Below, in pieces: positions 20,901 to 32,900 of a DNA stretch of 64,000 bases (positions are counted from its first letter, which is position 1; each line of letters begins with the position of its first letter). A program made the position numbers and the translations under genes. The notes under the pieces were generated by a model. It saw only the letters and a list, made by a program, of their open reading frames with translations. It made no database searches and had not been told where the DNA came from. The DNA is from Verrucomicrobiota bacterium (GTDB taxonomy: Bacteria > Verrucomicrobiota > Verrucomicrobiia > Opitutales > Opitutaceae). The stretch spans positions 233,768-297,767 of the forward strand of contig JAEWBF010000039.1 in the NCBI GenBank assembly GCA_023391285.1. The letters are read 5' to 3'.

Positions 20901-23900
20901 ATCGTGGCTTCGAGGTTCTGCACCGCAGTCGTCAGGGTGAGATCGTTGCCGGCTTCGACCGTGAGGAGTCCGGCGGTGATGGTGCCTCCAATCGCGATGG
21001 AGCCACCGGCGCGGAGCTGAACGGTGCCGGTGCCGACATTGAGGGCATCGACGATAACGAGGTTCTTGCCGGCGATGAGCGGGCGACCGTTTACGCCGCT
21101 CGTGTTGTAGCCGGCGGTGAGATTGATGGTCTCGCCAGAGAAGAGAGGCTGCAAGGTCCCATCGACGGTCGGCAGCGAGACCACGGTGAGCTGGCCGGTG
21201 ACATTAAGGCCGAAGTTGGCGCTCGTGCGAGTGGGCAGAATGAGGACGTAGTCGCCATCGTAGAGACTGCTGGCGCTGCCGGAGGTGACCGCGGTGTTTT
21301 CGGTCTGAGCAGTAACGGTGAAGGCGACGTTGGCCGTTTTGCCGGTGAGCGTCAGCGTGCGAGTCGCGGCGTCGTAAGTGGCGTTGGCAATGGAGCCCGC
21401 AGAGATCTGGCTCGCCAAGCTCGCGAGAACGGCATCCCACGTGTTGGCGACGCCGCCCACCCCAGGCTGCGCGGAATAGGTGGTGGCGTGGTTCCCGTTG
21501 AGGATGACGGTATACTTGTTGTTGGGATTGGTTGCGCCGTTGAACGTGATCACGGACACCTGCGCGACGGCCGTGCCGGCGTCCGTGCGAACGATCACGG
21601 TTGGCACATCGGGGACGGAGACCGTCTCATCGAACACCACCTCGACATTGGAAACGGTGAACGGCGGGGTGGCGTTCGGCGTTTTGGCCGTGAGGACTAA
21701 GGTATAAGATGCGGCATCGCCACCCTTGATTGCGGCGGTCAGAGGCAGGGTGGAGTCGGCGTTGATGGCATCTACCAGGGCACCGAGAACAGACGTCCAC
21801 GAGGCGGTCACCCCACTCTTCCCGACCTCGACGGCAAAGGTCTTAGTGCCGTTGATCGTAATGGCGTAGCGGTTGCCGGTGCTAATGGCCAATTGGCCAT
21901 TAAAAACAACTTCGTTGATCTGCGGCTGGCTGGTGCCCGCCGGAGTGGTCGTGGAACCACCGTCGGTGACCGCCGGGGCAGGCGTAACGCGGGCATCGGC
22001 AACCGTGAAGGACTCGCTGGTCTCCGTCGCGGTGAGAATGAGCCGGCGGTCGGCGTTTGGCGTGCTGCTGATACTCGCCGTTACCTTGAGGGGGGTGACC
22101 GAGAAGCTGTTAATGAGGGTGCGAAGCGCGGCGAGCACGGATGCCCAGTCGGCGGTCACGCCGCCCTCTCCCACGCGGACGCTGAACGGAATGTCTTTAA
22201 TGGTCACGGACACACGGTCGCCGGTCTTGAGCGTGCCGGAATAAACCACGTGGCTGACCTGGGCCACGCCTGCGGCGGGAGCCGTCGGCGTGGTGATCGT
22301 CGCAGCGACGGCGACAGGGGCCGGCGTGACGCTGACGGAGTTGACGCGGAAGGCTGCGCTGTGGTCGCGGGCGGTGAGGATCAGCGTGGAGCCCGAAGAC
22401 GAAATGGTGATGTAGGCGGACGGATTGGAATCGCCGCTCTTCACATTCTGCAGACGGTTTTCGATGATCGTCTTGAAGCTGGCGAAGAGCTTGGCCCAGG
22501 TGTCAGTATTGGAAGCGCCGCCGACGACACTGAAGCGCTCGCCATCGATGACGATGGTGTAAGTCGCACCCGCGATCGGAGCGTCGCCGGTGAACGCCAG
22601 GTCGGTAACTTGTGCGACGCCGGTGCTGGCCGGGGTTGTGGGAGCGAGGCTCAGGTCGGCCAGCGCGGCGATCTGGATGACGTTAACGGTGCTGACGATG
22701 AACGGCGTGTTCTTCGTGCGAGCCATTAACGTAAGGCTTCCGGCGGCCTCGTTGATCGAGACGTTGATGGCCTCACCCGCCTCGATCAGGGCCTTGAAGC
22801 GATTGAGGAGAGAATTCCAGTTCGGATTGACGCCGGCGGAAGTGGAGCTGGCCGAGTAAGTGACATGATTATCCACTTGGGCGGCCAGTCCGGCGGCGAT
22901 CTCCGCAAGCGTTGCGCTGCCGTCTGAGACGTAGGTGAAGGCGACCCCGTTGATTCTGAGAACGTAGGTCGCGTTGTTGGCCACTTCGATCCCGGTGAGA
23001 TGGACGAGGGTGTGGCTGGAGGCGCTGGTGGTCGAAATGGTGACGCGGTCGCCGCCAGCGATGGGTAGAGTGCCCGAGACCGAAAGGGTGGCTTCCGTGC
23101 CAGCTCCCTTGCGGAGGGTCAGCACGGTGCCGCTGGCGGTGGGATCGTAAGTGCCGGCCGGGATTGCAGCGACGAGTCCGCTCAGAACCTGGGCCAGCGT
23201 CTGGCCGGCGGTGGCGGTGTAGCTGTAGGTGTTGGCGCCTATGGTGATCGTGTAGACCGCCCCGGCAACAGGTGTGACGCCGTTGAAGTCGAGGGTGCGG
23301 TCGAAGTCGGCGTCGGGAGCATCGGGTTCATTGATGACCGCGCCGAGGTTGGAGGTCGCGGTGATCGCAAACGTGCCGGCATTGTTGGCGAGAGTGATGG
23401 TATTGCCGCTGCTGGTGGCGGCGTAGGTCGGCGCGATGGCCGCGGTCAGGCCGGCGACAATCTCAGCGTGCGTCGCATTGCCATCGGAGGTGTAGGTGTA
23501 GTCGGTTCCGTTTATCGTGAGTGTGTAAGCCGTGCTGTTCGCCACGGTGGCGCCGGTCAGGTCGATGGTGCGATCGTAGTTGGTGTCAGGAGCATGGGCG
23601 CCGTTGACGACGACGTTGAGGCCGGTGTTGGGCTTGGCGCCGGAGAAGCTAATCGTGGCGTTCGGCAGGAGGCCGGTGACGTCGATGAAGGCGTTGTCGC
23701 CGACCTGCACGCGGTAGCTGTTTCCGTTGATGACGACCTCGTAGATGTAATTCGCATCGGGAGCGCCGTTGCTGTTGAAGCCGACCGTGCTTTCCTGCTG
23801 CGAATCGGAGCCGGGCTGTTGGACGGGATTGGTGCCGTCGTTGATGACACCGCCGGGCACCTCGGTGCTGGTCTGCTGCGACACGCCGGCGGCGGCGGTG

Positions 23901-26900
23901 TAGCCAGTATTGAGCGGGCCGGTAATGGTGAGCGTGCGGTCGGTGGTGTCGATGACGACGGAGAAGCCTGCACGTTGTTCAACGAGGAACTCGAGGGCGC
24001 CAAGGATGGAGGCCCACGAGTTGGTGACGACGAGGCTGTTCACGATGTCGCCCGGTTGAACGGTATAATCGACGTCGTCGATCGTGACGGTGTAGATAAA
24101 GAGGGTCGGATTGTTAGCGGGGTCGGAGTTCATCGCCGACTCAGGATAGATGAGCTCGACCACCTGAGACGCGTTGGTGCCGGCGTCGGGTTCCGTTTCG
24201 ACAATAACCTCACTCACGCCGCCAGCATCCTGGGCATAACCGCTGGTCAACGTGGTGGAGCCGGTGGCGAAACCGGTGCCGGTGGCGGTGTAGTTGATCT
24301 CGAGTTCGTTGGCGTCGTCGACGTCGGTGATGCTGGGGACGTTGACCAGGAGCGGAGCCTGATCGGCGATGTCGGCGACGCCGTCCCGGAGAATGATCTG
24401 ATAAGCGTAGAGATCGACGATGGTGTTGCGGAGACCATCGATCGCAGCGGCAATGCCCGCCGCGATCTTGGCCGCCGTATCCCCGGCGACGGCTTTATAC
24501 GAGAAGCGGGCGCCGTCGATGGTGACGGTGTAGATGGCACCGACCGTAACGCTGATGGCGCCCAGATTGATTGTGCGGGAGGCTGAGGCGTCGGCCCCCA
24601 CGCCGCTGACGGTGCCGATGTTGGTGGGACTCGCCGAAGCGGTGCTGTTGGCGACGGCGGTGATGGTGGCCGTGCCGGCACCGGACGAAATAGTGATGAT
24701 CGATCCGGCGACGGTGGCGGAATACGAGCGATCCGTGCCGGGAAGTTCGGAGATGGAACCGGTGGCGTCGATGAGGATGCTGCTGTAGCTCTTTTGTGCA
24801 CCGCGGTCGGCAGCCGTTTCGACGTAATCGATGAACACGTTGCCGACGGCCCTCAGGGTGATGTGGTGGCCGGTAGCGGCGTTGGTGCCATCGCCGTAAG
24901 TGATAGCCTGATGAACGGTGAGGTCGCCGGCGGTGTTAATGGCGAGGGCACCATTGCGAGCGATCGCGGAAATAACCACGAGGGCGTCCGCTTCGCTGAT
25001 GATCAGATCTCCTGCGGCGCCGGCGACCCAGCTGGCGGGGTTCGCCCAGGCATTGGTTGCGCTGAGCCCCCAGGGACCGGCTGCACTGGACTCGGCACGG
25101 ACGACGGTGTCGACCAGGGTGTTGATGCGGATGCTGGAACCGGAAACGATATCGAGCTCGCGGGCCAGGAAGACGGAACTGCTGTCACCGGTGATGCCGC
25201 GAGCGGCGATGGTGAGGCGTCCGACGTCGGCAGGTCCGGAGGTGGCGGCGGCGACGATGGCGCCGGTGGCGGTGAGAACGCCCCGGGTGCGAAGCGTGAC
25301 ATTGCCCGCGGAGGTATAGCCGCTGACGCCTCCGATGAAGCCAGTCAAATCGAGGCCAGCATTCGCGTCGGTGGTCTCGACCGTGATGTCGCGCAGGGCG
25401 CGAAGCTCGAAATTATGGGCCGAAAGCGTGGCGAGACGGATCGTAAGATTGCCGCTGGGCTCCTCCACCAACGTCGGAGTGCTCTGACCCGGGAGGAGAC
25501 GGCCCACGGTAATCGGACGCAGGCCACGAGCGATCGCCACAAAGGTGTCCAGCGTGCCGCCACCGCTTACGACGATCGAACCGGTGATGCTCACGTCGGC
25601 GTCGGACACGAGTTCGATGCGGTCACGAGCGGTGAGCGTTCCGGTGATGGAGAGAGAGTCGGCGGAATGGATGATGATCGTGTGCGACGTGAGATCGGAC
25701 GGCAGGAGACCGGTGCGATTCGGCCCCACGCCGAACTGGAAGGCCGCGCCAGCTCGATAGTCGATGAGATCCGGGGCGTTGAAGAAGCGATAGAGGCTGA
25801 CGGTCTGAGCGGCGTTGAATGCGACGCCGGACGTGTAACGGATACTGTCGCCGGACGTCGGAGCTTCAACGGTGAGGTTTCCGTGGGTGCTGATCAGGCG
25901 AACAGTGCCGCCTTCCACGATGGAGTCGGCCAGCACCCGCAAGTCGTTCTGCGCCTGAATAAGAACGTTTGTGCCGGCGTTGTTGGCCGTCTGGACAATG
26001 CCGACCGTCACGCCCGGATTGATCTCACCAGCTCGGTCGAACTGATAGAACGTGATGTCACCCGAAGTGGTCTTGAGCCGCACGATCCGGCGCACGCTGG
26101 CCTCCAGGCCGGTGATACCGGTGCCCGCGGTGAAGTCCACGGTGCCGGCAATGAGGTCGAGGTCGGCATCTGCGGCGGACTCGGTGATGCTTCCCTTGGC
26201 GCGCAGCACCACTTCTCCGTAAGACCCAATGAGGTCGCGATCAGCGCCCGTGGCTTCACCATTGAACCAAAGCTTGCGGATGAGAATGTCCCCTGCCCTG
26301 CCCACCGGGGCGCTGGTCGTGTCGATGATCGCCACGCGATTTATCCAATCGGTGTCCGTGGCATTGCGGACGCGATCGGTGGCGAGGACGAGGTCAATGA
26401 CCTCGACCGTGCTGTCGGCGGTGAGGCTGAAGTCACCGTTGGCCACGAAGACTTCCTTGAGTGTGAGCTTATCGCGTCCGCTCTGGGTGAGCACTACGTT
26501 GCCGGCGGCGAGGGTCTGGATGGAGATGACGTTGGCGCTGATGGCGAGCTCAAGGCCCGCGGCGACGATCAGAATGAGTTCGTCGCCCACGAGCAGGCCG
26601 TCGGCCAACTGCGTAATGAGGCCCTGCGCAGCACGGAGGACGACGTCACCGCGGCCGCCGGCACTGACCTGACCAAGCGTGAGGTGGGCGGATTCGCCGG
26701 GCGTAGCGGGATAGACGACAAGGGAGATGTCGTTGTTTTCGGTGGTGCCGAGGGTCTTGACCAGAAGGGCGACGAGCGTGCCGGCGGCTTCGATGGTGAT
26801 GGCGCCGTCGGCGGCGATGACGCGGGTGAGCGTAGCGGCGCCCGTGAGTGCGAGGGTAATGGAGCCCGCGTCGGCGAGTTCGATGTCCACCGTGTTCACC

Positions 26901-29900
26901 GTCGTGTTGGCGACGAGGACATCGGCGGTAGCGGCATTGGTGTCGTGATCGAAGGCTCCGGCAGAGTGGAAGCCGCGGTCGGCACGAGCGTAAAGGCGGT
27001 CGGCAACGAGGACGCCGCCATTGATGCTGACGAGACCGGAGGAAGCGGAGAAGGAGACCTGGTCGACCGCGATGATCTGCGAGTTGGTGAGGCGGATGTC
27101 GCCGCCGAGCGTGCCGGCGGAGAAGGTGATGTCGCTGCCGCTGGCGGTGGTGACGGCGCGGCCTTCGGCATCGCCGGTGATGCTGCCATTCTTGCCCGTG
27201 CCGGCGGCGGAGTCGCCCGCGCTCAGGGCGATGGAATTCGCTGCCTGAAGGATGGCGCTGAAGAGGAGGTTGCCGCCGGCGCGAACTTCGATGCGGTCAC
27301 CCGCGGTCAGCATGGAAACCTGCGCACGGGCAGGACCGGGATCGGAAGAGCCGAAGCCTTCCAGGCCGAGGAAGACGTTCTGCGCGGCCTGGATGGTGAT
27401 GACGCCGGCCGGATTGACCACCGGATCCGTGTCGGGATCGGAATCGAGATCCTTGAGCGTTTCGATCCGGGCGGAGTCAGCGATCGTGATGGAGCCGCCA
27501 GCGGTGAGGGAAACACGGTCGCCCGCCACGATCTCGGTTTGGGTGGGCAGCGTCGTTCCGGCGACGAGCTTGCCGGTGATGGTGATATTTCCGGCAGCGA
27601 CGATATCGACCGTTTCCTCGGCGCGGATGATGCCAGTCACGTTGACGTTGCGGCCTGCGTCGATGGTGACGGTTTGACCAGCCAGGGTGTCTCCGGGGAA
27701 CGCGCCTGTGGTGGGAGTGCTGCTCTCATAGTCCACCTCGGTGACCAGTTTGGTCTCGGTAGCGGTAACAGGACGGGTTTCCCAAACCGTCTGGTCGTGG
27801 AAAGTGACAACCTCGCTGCGCAGGGTGTTTTCCTGATAAACCGGGACGTAATTATAGATGTTCTCGTTGTAGCTCGTGACCTTGAAGGTCTGGCGAATGC
27901 GCTGGTCGTAGACAGCGTGCTGATCCGAAGTCCAGCGGTAGAGGTAATCCCGGAACTGTTCGTAGATGTAATTCACGTATTCCTGGCGGTAACGAACCAT
28001 GACGAGCATGTCGTCGCCGCCACCGCCGTAGGCCTCGCCGCCAGCACGGTAGTCGTGAACGGTTTCGACCTGCGCCTTACCATCGTATTGCGTGTCGTGG
28101 ACCGTCCTGCCTGAGGGTCTGTAGGAAGTCGCCGTCGCGATCGCAGTCAGATAATTGAAGTTCTGGGCGGAGGTCGGATAGAAATAGCCCGCGGGCAGGT
28201 CGGGGTGCCGCCACGTCGCATAGATGTCGCGGTGACTGGCGATCTGTTCGAGCACCCACCGGCTGTGGTCGTCCAGTGGACGCCAGGTGCCGGCGGTGGG
28301 GTTGCCCCACTGGTTGCCGCTTCCCCACTCGCCCACGTAACGGAACCAGCCCTCCTCGTCCCGCCCGCCGGGGAAGTCGCCGCTGTCGTCATCGATCCAG
28401 AAGGAGGTGAATAGCTGCCACTCGCCAAAGGTATAATATTGGCCCGCCCACTGGGTGCGGCTGCTGGAGCTCAGGAGCGCCAAAGACGCGGTGTCGTTGA
28501 GGAGAGTGCTGATGTAGGACTGGTTGGCGGTAAACCAGCTGGTAAAGCGGCCGAGCTGGAACTCGGAATTCTGCGTCTGCGCGGTGCCGGTATTCTGCCA
28601 ATACCAATTGGGATCGCGCGTCGCGGTAAGGCTCCCGGTGGAGCCGGCACCGCTGGCGTTCGGATTCGTCGTAATCGTGTAAACACGCACGCCGGATCCT
28701 GAGGAATAGCTGACGCTCCAGCTCGCCTCACCGTCCTCGATGAAGTGATGAGGCGTGCCGGAACTGGTGGGATAGTCCCGATCCGGGAAGTAGTAGTCGG
28801 AGGTGGTCTGCCGGTATTGGGCATTGGCCTGATCGATGTAGTAGCCGACGAGTTCGCCAGTGCCGTTGCTCGTCACCCAGTTGCCATTGCTGTTGCCGTC
28901 CTGCGTGGTGTCCCCGGTGAGATACAGAGTCTGGCCGGTGCTTTCGACGCGGAAGACGTCATCCTTAGCGCCGACGGGCATGCGGATGTAGCGATCCCGC
29001 CAGCCGGCAACGTCAATGGAGTAGATGACCAAGGGATCGTTTGCCCACTTAGGTGTGGCATTCGTCACCTCCGGGGAGTTTACGCCCTCCGTCTTGTGGA
29101 CCTTGTAATCTGCATAGGCGAAGTCGAAGAGAGGCTTGTAACCCAAGGTGGCAAGAACGGCAGCCCGCTGGGCGTCGCTCAGCTGGTTCCAGGCCTTGTA
29201 GTTGACGGTATCCTTGTAGTTGCCGGTGACCGAAGCGACGCCATAGGCGGCCCAATTCACGACCTTGTTGGCGTTATACGCGGAGCCGTAGTAGGAGCTG
29301 TTGGCCTGATTGAAGTAGTCGATGCCCTCGATGAAATACTCTTTGAACTTCTGGCCGTCCGGAGCGTTCGGGTTGTAGTAGCCGACTTGAGTGAGGGTGA
29401 CATCCATCGTGTTATAGGTGTCGCCCACGTCGACGAGGTCGGTGCGGACCTGCTCGGTGATGGTGGTGGTTACCCAAGTGGTCTGCCGCACGGAGATCTG
29501 GCCCACGGCGACCTGCTGATAGCCGGTGACGACCGTGAACGTCTTGTAGCTGGTCGTCGTGATCGGCGTGACAAAGGTGACTTGGCCGATCGGATCGGCA
29601 TCGGCATTGAAGATGATGTCGCCGCCGGCCTGAAGGAGAACGCCACCGGCGGCATAAACGACGGCCTTCTGAGTAACGGCCACGGTGCCGTTGCTGAGCT
29701 GGCTGCGCGCGATGGAGGCGGTCAACCGGTCAAGCGTCCAGGTCCGGCCCACCCCGGAGTTGATCTCGAGTTTGCCCGCCGAGTTGACTTGACCGGTGAT
29801 GACGAGGTCGGTCTGAGCGTTGAGAAGAATGCGACCAGCGGACGAGGTCGTGGCAACCAGACCGTCGAGGCGTAGATTGGCGCCCGTCAGGTGAACGAAT

Positions 29901-32900
29901 TCCGTAGCCTCGACGATGCCAGGCACGTGGGCAGCATGAGCGGTGATCGCCGCGGTCCCGGCGCCGCTGGTGATCGTGAGGACGGCGCCGTCACCCACTG
30001 CGGCGTAGGTGGGACTTGCATCGATGCTGCTGGCAAGCTTGGAAACCACCGTGGCAAGCGTATCGCCGGCAATCGCCTGATAGCTGAACGCGACACCAGC
30101 GATGGTCACGCGGAAGGTCACACCGAGCAGAACGTCGATACCGGTGAAGTCTACGGTGCGCGTGAAGTTCGCGTCGGCGCCAGAAGGCGAATTGACCGCC
30201 GCGCCCGGCGTGTCCGCCGCCTGGACGTAGATACCATTGGTCGCTTGGAAGAGGACCTTGGCCCCCGCCGCCCGCACCTTCACCCGCGCATCCTGCAAGA
30301 CATAGACGTTGGCGCCCTGGATGGTGACCGAATCGGCGGCATCAACCAGACCTGCGACGGTGACATCACTGTCGGATTCGAGGGTGATCGTGCGAGTGTT
30401 GGCGACGCGGGCGTCGTTCGGGCCGCTAAGCTGGCCCACCACGCCCGCGAGGTAGATTTGATCTTCGGCGCGGACGGTGATCACGCCGCCAGGTGCCGTG
30501 TCGAGCGTTCCGCCGGAGACGCGATCACCATTGGCGTCGAGCACCACGCCAGTGAGGAGGACGCCGATGCGGCTGGGGTCGCGACCGCCAACAATGGCAA
30601 GGGAACTCTGAGCCTTAATGAGGCCATCGATGAAGATCTGGGCGGCGCTCGTGAGACTGACGGTGGAGCCGGCATCGCGTGATTCAACGAGTCCGAGGAT
30701 CTGGATGTTGCCCTCGGAGTTGAGGATCACCGAACTTGGCGTCGAAGGAGTGAAGGTCCCTGCGCCAGTCGCATCAGCATAGATGGCACTGAGCGCGGAA
30801 AGCGACAGGCCGAGGAGCGTGGAATCCCGGCCCGTAGTGACGACGACCCGCCCCGACGCAGCGAGGTCACCACCGAAGCCGGCTGAAGCGAAGTTGGCGT
30901 CGAGTCCCGTCCCGCCAACGATCACAGCCTCGTCGGCATTGATCACGAGTTGAGCGCCTGCGCCTGTCCAGCGGTGCCCGGAGATCTCGTCATAGCTCGC
31001 GCCGGCGTAAACGCTGCCAACAATGACGATTTCGCGGGCGGAAAGTTCGACGCGGCTGCCTGCTCCGCTGGAGAAGATACCGCTATCATAGCCGAGCATG
31101 AGCTTGCGGCCGGCCGTGAGGCTCACTCGGGTTTCGCCCTGGAGGATGGTGGCGGTAGGTGTCGTATCGCCCGGCTGCGGCGCCACGCCGCCGATCAGCA
31201 GGTCGCGCTGGGCTTCGATGCTGAGGGCCTGGCCGTTGCCGACGATGATCCGGACGTTGGTCAGCGCGATGTCGAGGTTGCTCGCGAGCTTGAGCGAACC
31301 CGCGAGCGTGAGCGTGCCGCTGAGAATGAGACTTTCGGAGGCGTTGAGAACGACTTCGTTGTCGTTGGCGGCGGGCGTCGCGCGAGTGCTGATGATCACG
31401 CCGGCGATCTCGAGGATGCGACCGGAAAGATTGAGCTGCGCGCCGGTTTCGATGCGGCCCGACGCGTGGTCGATGACGAGACGACCGGCGGTCGACTCGA
31501 TATTGATCTGGGCGAGATCGGCGCTGCCGACGCCGGTCATGCCCAGAATGGGGATGTCGATATTCCCGCCGCCGATGGAACTCTTGATGTAAACGTCGTT
31601 GAGACCGGTGATGCTGATTGTGCCGCCTGGATTGAGCACGAGCAGGTGCGAGCTGTCGTGCGTGACGATGCTGGTCGTGCCATACCCAAGCACGTCGCCG
31701 GCCGAGAGGTAGATTCCGTTTTGGGCGATGAGATTACCGTGGATCTCGAGAGAGCGGGCGGCGTGAAGCGTGAGCGTAGAACCAGGACCACGAGCGATGA
31801 GATTGCCGCGCAGGATGCCATCGAGTCCGAGATCGAAGTTCATCCCGCCACTGAGTGTTTCGAGCACGCCGGTGGCACCCAGATTGAGCGTCTGGAGTGA
31901 ATCGGCGGCGCCGTTGTTGTAGAAATTGATGCCGGAGTGCGCGCGCACCCAGCCATCGATCGTAACGGGGCCGTTGTCGCCGGTGGTGGAACCGAAATTG
32001 ACGACGGAGCCTTCGCCGGGCGCGTTGACGTTATACGTGCGGGTGGCGGCGACATTGCCCGAGGAAAGTTGGGTGAAGCCGATGCGAGCGGCATTGGCGG
32101 AGCCGCTGGCCACCAGCGTGAAAGCATAGTTGCTGGTGAGAAGCAGGCGGCCGTCACTCAGTCTAACATCCAATTCCGAAAGAAGCTGGGTGCTGCCGAC
32201 GGCGGGTGATCCGGAGGCGGACGTGACCACGGTAAAGGCGGCGGCCTTGATCGCAGCCTCGAGGTCGGCGGCGAGATCGGCGAGACCGTTGTTGTTGGCG
32301 GTCGTGGCGGCGGTGAGCGTTACCGCGCCCTGCACGATATGAGTGCCGAGGTTGACGCGCAGAACGATCGTGGTGTCTCCGCTGAGGCGGCCGGTGGCGT
32401 ATTCGGCGAATCCAGCCGCGAGAACCTCCTGCGTCCAAGCGGGCGCGAGCACCGCAAGATGGCCGGCGCCGCTGAGGGTGATGATACTGTTCGGTTGCGA
32501 GGTGGCGAGGTGGCTCGTGCCGTAGAGCACGAGGCCATAACCTTCCCACGTGGGATTATCGCTGGTGCCGTCGACCGGATCGACGCCGCCGCTGAGGGTA
32601 ATGAACTTGCCCGCGTAGAGGTCGCGTCCGAGCCGGATCTGGTTACCCGCGGTGATGGAGATGCCCGAGTTGCCGTTGAAGCGGTTGATGGTGATGCCGA
32701 GCGTGAGACCGTTCGGGTCTCGGTGGGTGACGATATCGCCACCCGCAGCAAGCACGCCGTTCACCACCGCATCCTGGGAGGAAACGACGACGATCTGGCC
32801 GTCCGGTGAATGCGTCGAGATATAGGCTGAACCCGGCACCAGCACCCCGACGCCATCATCCGGGTGCGTCCCGCCAATGATGTCGATGCGGTCGATCGTC

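Noticed and set aside
24794..28114. Plus-strand open frame of 1,106 codons
   Set aside because: Same cause: antisense of a stop-poor GC-rich repeat gene. No recognisable domain, low-complexity Gly/Asp/Arg/Glu/Val composition.
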